Under the pieces are notes generated by a model. It had not been told where the DNA came from. It did not search any database and saw only the letters and a list, made by a program, of their open reading frames with translations. The translations under genes and the position numbers were made by a program. DNA of 64,000 nucleotides from NCBI RefSeq assembly GCF_015277875.1, contig NZ_CP063814.1, positions 248,001 to 312,000 of the forward strand, written 5' to 3'. Each line of letters opens with the position of its first letter. Positions within the stretch are counted from its first letter, which is position 1. The DNA is from Microbacterium luteum (GTDB lineage: Bacteria; Actinomycetota; Actinomycetes; Actinomycetales; Microbacteriaceae). Below are positions 14,663 to 23,619 of the stretch, in pieces.

Positions 14663-15625
14663 ATGGTGCGACTGGTCCGGGTTCATCCGACCGATGACCC
14701 GGGGATCACCCGCGTGCGCTCGCGCAACGGATTCCGCTACGTCGACCCGAGCGGAGACGACATCGGGGCAGAGGATCGTCGGCGCGTCGAACAGCTGGTG
14801 ATCCCGCCGGCGTGGGAAGAGGTCTGGGTATGCACCGAGGACTGCGGGCACATCCAGGCGGTGGGCATCGATGACGCCGGCCGACGGCAGTACATCTACC
14901 ACCCGAAGTGGCGCGAGCGGCGTGACAGCCGCAAGTTCGCCCGCGCGCTGGATCTGGCCGGCGCGCTTCCGCACGCGCGACGGCAGGCGACGACCGCCTT
15001 GCGACGCGACGCGCTCGATCGGGAGAAGGTGCTCGGAGCGGCGTTCAAGCTGCTCGACGAGGGAGCCCCGCGCATCGGCTCCGCCCGCTACCTCGAACGC
15101 CACGGCAGCCGAGGGCTGACGACCCTGCAGCGGCGCGACGCCGAGGTCGACGGCACGGTGGTCACGCTGTCCTTCCCGGCCAAGAGCGGTCAGCGCGCGC
15201 ACATCCAGATCGACGACGCCGACCTCGCGCCGGTGATCGCCGACCTCGCGGCCGGTCGCGCGCGTTCGCACCTGCTCTCCTACCGGAAGGGTCGCCGACG
15301 CGCCCCGCTCAGTCCGACCGACGTCAATGCGCACGTGCGGGCGCTCACCGGCGGGCTGTTCACGGCGAAGGACTTCCGAACGCTCCGCGGCACCATCCTC
15401 GCCGCCGAGGCCCTTGCCCGCATGGGAGCGGTGGACACCGAGCGTGAGCGCAAGCGCGCCGAAACGCTCGCCGTGCGTGCCACCTCCGAGGCGCTCGGGA
15501 ACACCCCGGCCGTCGCCCGCGCCTCGTACATCGATCCGCGGGTCTTCCGCCGGTACGCCCGAGGTGACCTGCTCGACCTGTCGGTGCGGCCCGAGTCGGC
15601 GATCCGCAAGCTCATCCTCGGCTGA
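14663..15625 (+). CDS. DNA topoisomerase IB
   Basis: This 320-residue bacterial type IB topoisomerase relaxes supercoils through a 3'-phosphotyrosine intermediate. It starts MVRLVRVHPTDDPGITRVRS, has the typical IPPAWEEVWVC and GRRQYIYHPKWRERRDSRKF segments, the catalytic KDFRTLRGT block, and ends with the active-site Tyr289 in SYIDPRVF. Length is normal for the family. The start lies 6 nt behind the stop of the small SAP-like gene. Confidence 0.93.
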   Translation: MVRLVRVHPTDDPGITRVRSRNGFRYVDPSGDDIGAEDRRRVEQLVIPPAWEEVWVCTEDCGHIQAVGIDDAGRRQYIYHPKWRERRDSRKFARALDLAGALPHARRQATTALRRDALDREKVLGAAFKLLDEGAPRIGSARYLERHGSRGLTTLQRRDAEVDGTVVTLSFPAKSGQRAHIQIDDADLAPVIADLAAGRARSHLLSYRKGRRRAPLSPTDVNAHVRALTGGLFTAKDFRTLRGTILAAEALARMGAVDTERERKRAETLAVRATSEALGNTPAVARASYIDPRVFRRYARGDLLDLSVRPESAIRKLILG

Positions 15626-15647
15626 CGGTCCGGACTATCGTGGGCGC

Positions 15648-16058
15648 GTGACCCGATCCCCGCTCGTGCGCCCGCGCATGCTCGGCGCGGTCGTCGCGGG
15701 AGGAATCCTCGGCGTGGCGTTGCGGGAGCTGGCGTTGCTCCCGTTCGCCGGGCAGGCCACGACGCCGCTCGTCGTGGCAACCGTCGCGGTGAACGTGGCC
15801 GGATCGTTCCTCCTCGGCGTCGCTGTCGCCGCGCTCGGCGACCGCCATCCGCTGTGGCGGGCCTTCGCGGGCACCGGCGCGCTCGGCGGGTTCACGACGT
15901 ACAGTGCCTTCGCGGTGGCCGGGGCGCAGACCCTCGCGGTCGCGCCACTGTGGGGGATGCTGCTGGTGGCCGGCGCCGTCACGCTCGGCCTGGTCGCCGC
16001 GATGGCCGGGGTGGCGATCACACGCCGATGGCGCTCGCGTCAGGGGAACGCCGCATGA
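15648..16058 (+). CDS. crcB: Fluoride channel subunit CrcB/FluC (first of pair)
   Basis: This 136-residue, four-helix membrane protein starts at GTG 15648, 6 nt after TATCGT. Family markers are NVAGSFLLG in helix 2 and GALGGFTTYSAFAV in helix 3. In Fluc channels the corresponding segments line the fluoride pores and the central Na+ site. Two adjacent crcB genes in Gram-positives usually form a heterodimer with antiparallel subunits. Its stop overlaps the start of the second gene (ATGA). I see no fluoride riboswitch in front of it. Confidence 0.93.
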   Translation: MTRSPLVRPRMLGAVVAGGILGVALRELALLPFAGQATTPLVVATVAVNVAGSFLLGVAVAALGDRHPLWRAFAGTGALGGFTTYSAFAVAGAQTLAVAPLWGMLLVAGAVTLGLVAAMAGVAITRRWRSRQGNAA

Positions 16059-16432
16059 GCGTCGGACTGTTCCTGATCGTCGCCGCGACCGGAGGGGCCG
16101 GCGCGGGCCTCCGCTACCTCGTGGATGTGCTCGTCACGGCGCGCGCGCCCGCGAGATTCCCGCTCGGCATCTTCGTCGTCAACGCCGTCGGGTCGTTCGT
16201 CCTCGGTCTTGTCACCGCACTCGCCGGCCAGGTGTTCCCGGGCGACGTGGCCACGATCCTCGGGACGGGGCTGCTCGGGGGCTTCACCACCTTCAGCACC
16301 GTCTCGGTCGACACCGCGCTGCTGTTCGGCGATGGCGAGGCGCGGCGCGCCTGGCTCAACGTCGCCGGCACGGCGGTGGTGTGCGTGGCCGCCGCCGCGG
16401 TCGGAATCGGTCTCGGCGCCGTGGTGATGTGA
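16055..16432 (+). CDS. crcB: Fluoride channel subunit CrcB/FluC (second of pair)
   Basis: This 125-residue partner of the preceding gene starts at the overlapping ATG (ATGA). It shows LRYLVD in helix 1, NAVGSFVLG in helix 2 and GLLGGFTTFSTVSV in helix 3, closer to the consensus than its partner. The two subunits together export fluoride from the cytoplasm. Two hairpins follow. Confidence 0.94.
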   Translation: MSVGLFLIVAATGGAGAGLRYLVDVLVTARAPARFPLGIFVVNAVGSFVLGLVTALAGQVFPGDVATILGTGLLGGFTTFSTVSVDTALLFGDGEARRAWLNVAGTAVVCVAAAAVGIGLGAVVM

Positions 16433-16444
16433 GGTTCTGCTTCG

Positions 16445-16481
16445 GGGGATAACCCCCGGGGATCACGGGTGCGGCCCGTGA
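16445..16481 (+). terminator. Two short hairpins after the crcB pair
   Basis: GGGGG-ATAA-CCCCC (16445-16458) and CACGGG-TGCGG-CCCGTG (16465-16481) follow the crcB stop. The second is followed by AAATACT. They probably terminate the crcB transcript. A TATCGT box at about 16506 may start the next gene. Confidence 0.55.
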
Positions 16482-16545
16482 AATACTGAACCGGATACAT
16501 CCGAGTATCGTCGCCCGCACCGCAGCCCCCTCTCGAAGGTCACAC

Positions 16546-19500
16546 GTGTCGAATCTCGCCGTCCTGAGCCTCAAGAACCGCGCGCTGATCGCCTTGATCA
16601 CCATCGTCGCCGCCATCTTCGGCGGCATCGCGCTCAACAGCCTCAAGCAGGAACTGATCCCCTCGATCGAGTTCCCCGCCCTCATCGTCGTCTCCACCTA
16701 CCCGGGTGCCTCGCCCGAGGTGGTCAACACCGACGTCTCCACGCCGATCGAGTCGGCGATCCAGGGCGTCCCCGGGCTGGAGTCGAGCACGGCGACCAGC
16801 ACCACGAACGCGTCGATCGTGCAGGCATCCTTCGACTACGACACCGATCTCGCCACGGCCGAGCAGAAGATGACGCAGGCGATCAACCGCATCTCGTCGC
16901 AGCTGCCCGACGGGGTCGAGCCGAACGTCATCTCCGCGAGCATCGACGACTTCCCGGTCATCCAGCTCGCCGTCACCGGCTACGACGACGCCGAGACCGT
17001 CCAGGCGCAGCTCGAGTCCAGCGTCATCCCCGACATCGAAGACGTGGACGGGGTCGATTCCGCCGAGGTCGTCGGTGCGATCGGTCAGCGCATCACCATC
17101 ACTCCGGATGACGCCGAACTGGCTGCGGCGGGCTACACGCAGCAGGCGATCACCGATGCCCTCGATCAGAACGGTGTGCTCTTCCCGGGTGGCGAGATCA
17201 CCGAGGACGGGGAGACCCTCACGGTCCAGACCGGCGTGAAGATCACCAGCGTCGACGAAGTCGGGCAGCTGCCCCTCGTGCCCGGCGACGCGGAACAGGC
17301 GCAGGCGGGGCTGGTCACCATCGGCGATGTCGCCGAGGTGCAGCTCACCGAGGACCCGCAGACGAGCATCTCCCGGGTCGACGGCGAACCCGCCCTCACG
17401 ATCGCCGTCACCAAGCTCCCCGCCGCGAACACGGTTGAGGTGTCGCAGGGGGTGACGGCCCTCCTCGGCGGATTCGAGGACGCCCTCGGCGGAGCGGAGT
17501 TCACCGTCGTGTTCGATCAGGCGCCGTACATCGAGCAGTCCATCGAGACCCTCGCCGTGGAGGGGATGCTGGGCCTCGTCTTCGCGGTGCTCGTCATCCT
17601 GGTCTTCCTGCTGTCGGTGCGCTCGACACTCGTCACCGCGATCTCGATCCCGACGAGCGTGCTCATCACCTTCATCGGCATCCAGACCTTCGGCTACTCG
17701 CTGAACATCCTCACCCTCGGTGCCCTCACCATCTCGATCGGGCGCGTCGTGGACGACTCGATCGTCGTCATCGAGAACATCAAGCGGCATTACGTCGGCG
17801 ACGCCGACAAGAAATCGTCGATCCTGCTGGCCGTGCGCGAGGTCGCGACGGCGATCACGTCGTCGACGATCACCACGGTCGCGGTGTTCCTGCCGATCGC
17901 GTTCGTCGGCGACATCACCGGGGAGCTGTTCCGCCCCTTCGCGCTGACGGTCACGATCGCCATGCTGGCCTCGCTCCTGGTCGCCCTCACGATCGTGCCG
18001 GTGCTGGCGTACTGGTTCCTCAAGCCCGGCAAGCCGGTGCTCGACGAGCAGGGCCGGGCGATCGATCCCGAAGATCCTGCGGCTCCGCCGACCCGCCTGC
18101 AGAAGGGCTACCTGCCGGTCCTGCGCTGGACGTTGCGCCACTCGTGGGTGACGCTGACCCTCGCGGCGCTCGTGCTGGGAGGAACGGTCGCGGCCGCCCC
18201 GTTCATGAAGACGAACTTCCTCGGGGACTCGGGCCAGAACACCTTCACGATCAGCCAGACGATCGGTGCGGCCCCCAGCCTCGAGGCCGAGGCGGCCGCC
18301 GCCGAGCAGGTCGAGGACGCCCTCGCCGACATCGACGGCATCGACACCGTGCAGGTCTCGATCGGCACGACCGGATCGTCGCTGAACGACGCGTTCTCCG
18401 GCGGCGGTGCAGGAATCACCTACTCGGTCACCACCGACGAGGACGCCGACCAGGTGGCTCTCCGCGAAGAGGTCACCGAGGTTGTCGGAGACCTCACGGA
18501 TGCCGGCGACATCGTCGTGTCCGCTGCCGGCGGCGGCGGGTTCGGCTCGAGCGACATCGAGATCGACGTCACCGCCCCCGATACCGCGACGCTGCAGGAG
18601 GCGACCGACGACGTCGTCGCCGCGACCACCGATCTCGACGGCATCAGCCAGGTGGCCAGCAACCTGTCGGCTTCGCTGCCCTACATCGCCGTGGTGGTCG
18701 ATCGGGATGCGGCCGCAGAGAGCGGTCTGTCGGAGGTCGCCGTGGGCGCCCTGGTGTCCAACACCATGCAGCCGCAGTCGATCGGCTCGATCGAGATCGA
18801 TGACACCGCGGTCACCGTCTACCTCGATGCCCCCGACCCGCCCGCGACCCTCGAGGAGCTGCGCGACCTGCAGGTTCCGACCGCGACCGGGCCGATCGCT
18901 CTCGAGGAGATCGCGTCGGTCGAGCAGACCGAGGGCCCGACCTCGATCACCACCGAGCGCGGTCAGCGCACGGCGACCGTCACGGTCACACCGTCGACGG
19001 ACGACCTCACGGCGGCGACGGCCACCGTGACCACCGCGCTGGACGACCTCGAGCTCCCGCAGGGCGCCGACGCCGAGCTCGGTGGCGTCGTCACCCAGCA
19101 GACCGACGCCTTCGCGCAGCTCGGTCTCGCACTGCTCGCGGCGATCCTGATCGTCTACATCGTCATGGTCGCGACCTTCAAGTCGCTGCGGCAGCCGCTG
19201 CTGCTGCTGGTGTCCGTGCCGTTCTCGGCCACCGGCGCGATCCTGCTGCAGATCGCCACCGGCGTGCCGCTGGGCGTCTCTTCGCTGATCGGCGTGCTGA
19301 TGCTCATCGGAATCGTCGTCACCAACGCGATCGTGCTCGTCGACCTGGTGAATCAGTACCGCGAGAAGGGATTGTCGGCGCACGACGCCACCGTCGCGGG
19401 CGGCGCGCGACGCCTGCGCCCCATCCTCATGACGGCGCTGGCGACCATCTTCGCGCTCACGCCGATGGCGCTCGGCATCACCGGACACGGCGGCTTCATC

Positions 19501-20112
19501 TCGCAGCCGCTCGCGATCGTCGTGATCGGCGGTCTCGTCTCGTCGACGGTGCTCACCCTGCTCGTGCTCCCGACCCTCTACAACCTCGTCGAAGGCGCGA
19601 AGGAGCGGCGCCTGGCCCGTCGCGCGGCGAAGGCCGGTTCGACGGATGCCGCCGACCGCGATGCCGAACCCGCTCTCGTGGGCGCCGGCGTCGGCGCGGC
19701 CGACGGCATCTTCGAGACGCGTCGCGAGCGTCGCGAGCGTCACGCTGTGGCCGCGACCGCGTCGGAGGTCGCCGAGGTGGATGTGCCGATGATCGAAGAG
19801 GCGCCCGATGTCGAGACGCCGGCCGACGCGCCGGCCCCGGCGGCCGCGGCTGACGCGGCCGACCCGACGTTCGCGGACGCGCCCGATGATGCGGCTCCGG
19901 CCGTGCCGGCGGAGACGTCCGACGACGTGCCGCCCGTCGAGCAGGCGCCCGATGTCGAGGTGCCCTCCGATGCGCCCGCTCCCGAGGCCGCAGCGGACGA
20001 CTCCGGTGACGATCAGGCCGAGGCGGCCGAATCGGAGGACGAGCTCGAGCCCTCGGCGGGCGCGGGCGATGAGGGCGGCGAGGAGTCAGCCGACGGCGAC
20101 CGCCGCGACTGA
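16546..20112 (+). CDS. RND/HAE1-type efflux permease with acidic C-terminal tail
   Basis: This 1188-residue permease resembles the AcrB/SwrC group. The first helix is followed by the large extracytoplasmic loop (ELIPSIEFPALIVVSTYPGASPE). The central block of helices holds GRVVDDSIVVIENIKRH, with the Asp residues used for proton relay, and the second half repeats the architecture (LLIGIVVTNAIVLVDLVNQYR). The last 140 residues or so form a hydrophilic Ala/Pro/Asp/Glu-rich tail containing an imperfect repeat (EAPDVETPADAPAPAAA near 1084, QAPDVEVPSDAPAPEAA near 1131). As usual in Gram-positives, no periplasmic adaptor or outer membrane partner gene is adjacent. The substrate is unknown. The start is GTG 16546 with GAAGGT upstream. 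Confidence 0.9.
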   Translation: MSNLAVLSLKNRALIALITIVAAIFGGIALNSLKQELIPSIEFPALIVVSTYPGASPEVVNTDVSTPIESAIQGVPGLESSTATSTTNASIVQASFDYDTDLATAEQKMTQAINRISSQLPDGVEPNVISASIDDFPVIQLAVTGYDDAETVQAQLESSVIPDIEDVDGVDSAEVVGAIGQRITITPDDAELAAAGYTQQAITDALDQNGVLFPGGEITEDGETLTVQTGVKITSVDEVGQLPLVPGDAEQAQAGLVTIGDVAEVQLTEDPQTSISRVDGEPALTIAVTKLPAANTVEVSQGVTALLGGFEDALGGAEFTVVFDQAPYIEQSIETLAVEGMLGLVFAVLVILVFLLSVRSTLVTAISIPTSVLITFIGIQTFGYSLNILTLGALTISIGRVVDDSIVVIENIKRHYVGDADKKSSILLAVREVATAITSSTITTVAVFLPIAFVGDITGELFRPFALTVTIAMLASLLVALTIVPVLAYWFLKPGKPVLDEQGRAIDPEDPAAPPTRLQKGYLPVLRWTLRHSWVTLTLAALVLGGTVAAAPFMKTNFLGDSGQNTFTISQTIGAAPSLEAEAAAAEQVEDALADIDGIDTVQVSIGTTGSSLNDAFSGGGAGITYSVTTDEDADQVALREEVTEVVGDLTDAGDIVVSAAGGGGFGSSDIEIDVTAPDTATLQEATDDVVAATTDLDGISQVASNLSASLPYIAVVVDRDAAAESGLSEVAVGALVSNTMQPQSIGSIEIDDTAVTVYLDAPDPPATLEELRDLQVPTATGPIALEEIASVEQTEGPTSITTERGQRTATVTVTPSTDDLTAATATVTTALDDLELPQGADAELGGVVTQQTDAFAQLGLALLAAILIVYIVMVATFKSLRQPLLLLVSVPFSATGAILLQIATGVPLGVSSLIGVLMLIGIVVTNAIVLVDLVNQYREKGLSAHDATVAGGARRLRPILMTALATIFALTPMALGITGHGGFISQPLAIVVIGGLVSSTVLTLLVLPTLYNLVEGAKERRLARRAAKAGSTDAADRDAEPALVGAGVGAADGIFETRRERRERHAVAATASEVAEVDVPMIEEAPDVETPADAPAPAAAADAADPTFADAPDDAAPAVPAETSDDVPPVEQAPDVEVPSDAPAPEAAADDSGDDQAEAAESEDELEPSAGAGDEGGEESADGDRRD

Positions 20113-20116
20113 GGGC

Positions 20117-20190
20117 TGATCGCTCACCGCGACGGCGGGATCGATGACCGCGACCGCGGTTCGATCACCACGAGGAACGGTGGGCGATCA
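20117..20190. terminator. Composite palindrome between convergent genes
   Basis: TGATCGCTCACCG (20117-20129) pairs with CGGTGGGCGATCA (20178-20190) with one mismatch, and an inner GATCGA/TCGATC with CCGCG/CGCGG adds a second stem. It spans the gap between the RND gene and the convergent membrane protein gene, overlapping the latter's stop. Confidence 0.65.
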
Positions 20191-21228
20191 CGCCGCCAGG
20201 GTGAACGCGTCGTCGTCACGCATCCGGATGGTGCGACGAAGCGGGATCGTGACTCGTGCCGCGTGCTCGGTCGCGGTCGGGCGGCGGTGGGCGGTCGGTC
20301 CGGTCGTCGGGATCCGCAGGGCGATGCGGCCGGCGCGCGGAGCACGGACGGCGGGGCGGGTGACGCCGACGGGGTCGGTGAGCCGGCTGCGTTCCGACTC
20401 CGTCGTGCGCGCGGTGATCGGGCTGCGGCGGGCGGGGCGCACGGCGCGAGCGAGACGGTGACGACGGCGCGGCTGCACGACGCGGGTGGCGGGCACCTCG
20501 GACACGGCGGCGGTCTCCCGCTTCGCCTCGACGTCGACGTGTTCCGTAGCGACGGCGTCAGACAGTTCGGCCTGCGTGCGCAGGACGCGCGGGAGTGAGA
20601 CGAGCCAGCATCCGACGACCGAGAAGGCGGTGAACTCGAAGAGCGCGAGCGTGATGAAGCCGGCGGTGAGCACGACGATGCCGGTGGCCAGCACGATCAC
20701 GAACACGAGCGTGAAGCGGCGGAACACGCGAGGCAGACCGGGCAGGCCGAGGCTCCACGCGACGAGGGAGAGGAAGGACAGGCCGAGGGTGGAGGCGGCG
20801 AGGTCGTGCATGACCACGCTGACCGGAATCGGGATGAGACCCACGACCGTCATCGCCAGGCCGGCGGTGATGAGCGACCCGCGCAGTCCGCGGCGCGTGT
20901 GGCGGCCGGTGGTGGCGGGCAGGGTCATACCGATCACGACACCGTAGACGGCGAGGAGTGAGCCCGAGACGATCACGGTGGTGTTGAAGGTGCGCGCGGA
21001 GAAATCGCCGACCGTACCCAGCTGCGAGAAGTGCAGCGTCCACCAGGTGGTTTCCTTGGTGGTGAGGATCGCCGTCACGACACCGATCGCGAGAACTGCC
21101 ATCGCCATGCTCCCGAAACGGTGAGCAGAGTGAAGGCGCGCCCGAGACGTCATCGTTTCGGCGAGCGTCGGTGAGACGGGTTTGAGTCGTTCCGGCGCGT
21201 CGAAGGCGGCGAGGGCGGCAGAGGTCAT
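20188..21228 (-). CDS. DUF998-like multi-pass membrane protein with basic tail
   Basis: This 346-residue protein has six or so hydrophobic segments within residues 35-230. After the first helix comes WWTLHFSQLGTVGDFSARTFNTTVI, where a conserved-looking S(Q)LG-F-N pattern resembles the DUF998 family. The last 100 residues are hydrophilic and very Arg/Pro/Thr-rich. The start is ATG 21228; no strong ribosome-binding site is visible (GTTGTCTC precedes it). Function is unknown; the family assignment is tentative. Confidence 0.65.
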   Translation of the reverse strand: MTSAALAAFDAPERLKPVSPTLAETMTSRARLHSAHRFGSMAMAVLAIGVVTAILTTKETTWWTLHFSQLGTVGDFSARTFNTTVIVSGSLLAVYGVVIGMTLPATTGRHTRRGLRGSLITAGLAMTVVGLIPIPVSVVMHDLAASTLGLSFLSLVAWSLGLPGLPRVFRRFTLVFVIVLATGIVVLTAGFITLALFEFTAFSVVGCWLVSLPRVLRTQAELSDAVATEHVDVEAKRETAAVSEVPATRVVQPRRRHRLARAVRPARRSPITARTTESERSRLTDPVGVTRPAVRAPRAGRIALRIPTTGPTAHRRPTATEHAARVTIPLRRTIRMRDDDAFTLAA

Positions 21229-21509
21229 GAGACAACATTATTGAAATGCCTGCGCGGAAATGTACGTCTTGCGCTAATTCCATGTTATGAATTCGTGTCC
21301 TGGTGGCTCCCAGGTATCTCCCGGTAGTGTTGGTCGGTCGGCTCTGGACACTGCGATGATCTGTTCGCGGGCGGTGTGTGAAGTCCTTGGGGCCGATGAT
21401 GGGCGCCGACCCGGCGTGCATGACCATCATCGAAATGGCCCCGGTTGACCGGGTGATCCGTCATGAGCGGAAGCTGTTTCTCGTGCGATCACTGGCGAAA
21501 GGCATCACC
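21229..21509 (+). promoter_or_regulatory. AT-richer divergent promoter region and 5' leader of the RNA helicase gene
   Basis: These 281 nt between divergent genes are clearly lower in GC than the surroundings, especially 21231-21300. No ORF with normal codon use fits. The in-frame stretch from 21378 reads into the helicase but has atypical codons, so it is probably untranslated leader. Actinobacterial DEAD-box helicase genes often have long, cold-responsive leaders. I see no defined riboswitch. Confidence 0.4.
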
Positions 21510-23579
21510 ATGCCCAAGAACAAGAAACCGCAGGGCGGACGCCCCGCGAAGAACTTCGAACCCCGATACGGAGCGAAGACCTCCTACCAGGACCGCAAGC
21601 GTCGTCCCGGCGAGTCCTCTTCGGGCACGACGGGCAGCCGGAGCCCCGGTCACCGCGGCTACCGCGCGGCGGAGGAGGGCTCGACCCCCAAGCGTCGTTG
21701 GACCGCTCAGGAGAGGGTCGCCCGAGATGAAGCCCGCGGCATACGCAGCCGTGCCGGGAATGATCGACCCTCGCGTGAGGATCGCCCGCGCCGTGACGAC
21801 CGTGCCGGTGGGTACCGCGAGGACCGCCCGCGCCGTGACGACCGTGCCGGTGGCTACGACCGACGGAACCGCGACGACCGCGCCGGCGGCTACGAGCGCC
21901 GTGACGAGCGTCCGCGCCGTGACGAGCGTGCGGGCGGATACGGCCGTGACGAGCGTGCCGGTGGGTACGACCGTTCGCGCCGCGATGACCGCTCCGGCGG
22001 GCACGACCGTCGACAGCAGGGCGACCGCTCCGATCGTCCGCGCCGCGACGACCGCGCCGGTGGGAATCGCGGCGATCGCACCCGCCGTGATGATCGCGCC
22101 GGGGGGTACGACCGTCCGCGCCAGGATGACCGGCGGTACGACCGTCCGCGTCAGAGCGACCGTGATGAGCGCTCGCGTCGGGACGACCGCGCCTTCGAGC
22201 GTCCGCGTCGGGACGACCGTGACGCCCGCGCCTTCGAGCGTCCGCGTCGGGACGACCGTCCGCGTCGGGACGACCGGGGGTACGACCGCCCGCGCCGGGA
22301 GGGAGCACCGTCGCGCGACGCGGCGCGCGATGCTCATGTCGACGTCGTGCACGAGCGGCTGCAGGCCGAAGCGATCCAGGCCGACAACATCGCCGACGCG
22401 ACGTTCGCCGATCTCGGTCTCGGCCAGAACATCGTCACGCGACTGACCGAACTCGGCGCCGAGAAGCCCTTCCCCATCCAGGCCGCCACGGTTGCCCCGA
22501 TCCTCGAGGGTCGCGACGTGCTCGCGCGCGGCCGCACCGGTTCGGGCAAGACGATCGCCTTCGGCGCTCCGCTCGTGGAGTCGGTGCTGCGCTCGCAGGC
22601 GGGCACCCGGCGTGAATTCGGTCGCGCGCCGAAGGCCCTCATCATGGCTCCGACGCGCGAACTCGCGCTGCAGATCGACCGCACGGTGCAGACGCTCGCG
22701 CGGAGCGTGGGCCTGTTCACCACGCAGATCTACGGCGGCGTCCCGCAGGCGCGTCAGGTCGGTGCGCTGAAGAAGGGTGTCGACATCGTCATCGGCACCC
22801 CGGGCCGCATCGAGGATCTCGAGCGCCAGGGCAAGCTCGACCTGTCCCAGGTGCAGATCGCGGTCCTCGACGAGGCCGATCACATGTGCGAGCTGGGATT
22901 CCTGGAGCCGGTGCAGCGCATCCTGCGTCTGACGGCGGGCGACAGCCAGAAGCTCCTGTTCAGCGCCACGCTCGACCGCGAGGTCGCCGCGCTGGTCGAC
23001 GAGTTCCTGGTGGAGCCCGCCGTCTACGAGGTCGCGGGCGAAGACCAGGACTCGGGCACGATCGACCACCGCGTGCTGGTCGTCGACCACCGCGACAAGG
23101 CCGAGATCCTGCGCTCCCTCGTCGACCGCGAGGGCAAGACGCTGGTGTTCGCGCGCACGCGCGCCTACACCGAGATGCTCGCCGAGCAGTTCGAAGACGC
23201 GGGCATCGCCGCGCTCGCACTGCACGGCGACCTCAACCAGTCCAAGCGCACGCGGAACCTCGAGAAGCTCACCTCGGGTCGCGTGAAGGTGCTGGTGGCG
23301 ACCGACGTTGCCGCGCGCGGCATCCACGTCGACGACATCGACCTCGTCGTGCAGGCCGACGCACCCGACGAGTACAAGACGTACCTGCACCGCTCGGGCC
23401 GCACCGGCCGTGCCGGCCGCGAGGGCAGGGTGGTCACGCTCGTGACCCGCCAGCGTCGCCGTCGGATGACGGAGCTGCTCGACCGTGCCGAGATCGAGGC
23501 GCCGTTCGAGGACGTGCGTCCCGACGACGACCTTCTCGAGGAGATCTCGGGCCGTCAGGCCGCCGACGTCGCCAGCTGA
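21510..23579 (+). CDS. DEAD-box RNA helicase with Arg/Asp/Gly-rich repetitive N-terminal arm
   Basis: This 689-residue protein begins MPKNKKPQGGRPAKN. Residues about 70-290 are a low-complexity arm built from many variants of (P)RRDDRAGGYD, a charged RGG-like sequence expected to be disordered and to bind RNA. The helicase core follows: Q motif (TFADLGLGQNIVTRLTELGAEKPFPIQ begins here), motif I GRTGSGKT (Lys347), APTRELALQ, IGTPGR, DEAD at 454-457 in VLDEADHM, SAT, then the second domain with VATDVAARGI and HRSGRTGRAGR. Unlike most DEAD-box proteins, where such arms are C-terminal, the basic arm here is N-terminal. The role is probably RNA unwinding, ribosome assembly or cold adaptation. The start ATG 21510 follows GAAAGG. 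Confidence 0.92.
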   Translation: MPKNKKPQGGRPAKNFEPRYGAKTSYQDRKRRPGESSSGTTGSRSPGHRGYRAAEEGSTPKRRWTAQERVARDEARGIRSRAGNDRPSREDRPRRDDRAGGYREDRPRRDDRAGGYDRRNRDDRAGGYERRDERPRRDERAGGYGRDERAGGYDRSRRDDRSGGHDRRQQGDRSDRPRRDDRAGGNRGDRTRRDDRAGGYDRPRQDDRRYDRPRQSDRDERSRRDDRAFERPRRDDRDARAFERPRRDDRPRRDDRGYDRPRREGAPSRDAARDAHVDVVHERLQAEAIQADNIADATFADLGLGQNIVTRLTELGAEKPFPIQAATVAPILEGRDVLARGRTGSGKTIAFGAPLVESVLRSQAGTRREFGRAPKALIMAPTRELALQIDRTVQTLARSVGLFTTQIYGGVPQARQVGALKKGVDIVIGTPGRIEDLERQGKLDLSQVQIAVLDEADHMCELGFLEPVQRILRLTAGDSQKLLFSATLDREVAALVDEFLVEPAVYEVAGEDQDSGTIDHRVLVVDHRDKAEILRSLVDREGKTLVFARTRAYTEMLAEQFEDAGIAALALHGDLNQSKRTRNLEKLTSGRVKVLVATDVAARGIHVDDIDLVVQADAPDEYKTYLHRSGRTGRAGREGRVVTLVTRQRRRRMTELLDRAEIEAPFEDVRPDDDLLEEISGRQAADVAS

Positions 23580-23584
23580 TCCGC

Positions 23585-23619
23585 GACGCGGGCGACCCCG
23601 CGGGCGGGTCGCCCGCGTC
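23585..23619. terminator. Perfect 14-bp bidirectional terminator hairpin
   Basis: GACGCGGGCGACCC (23585-23598) pairs perfectly with GGGTCGCCCGCGTC (23606-23619). It lies between the convergent helicase and radical SAM genes and reaches the latter's stop codon. Confidence 0.82.

Noticed and set aside
15600..15660. Possible fluoride riboswitch before the crcB pair
   Set aside because: Only about 20 nt separate the topoisomerase stop from the GTG start, and no crcB-motif pseudoknot sequence is present.
16540..19743. 1067-codon open frame on the minus strand opposite the RND permease
   Set aside because: The translation is a Arg/Asp/Gly/His-rich shadow without domain features, typical of high-GC antisense frames.
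21780..22300. Repetitive DNA with regularly spaced similar units, superficially like a CRISPR or tandem array
   Set aside because: It is in frame within the helicase gene and encodes the RDDRAGGY-type repeats; the units are degenerate and no cas gene is near.
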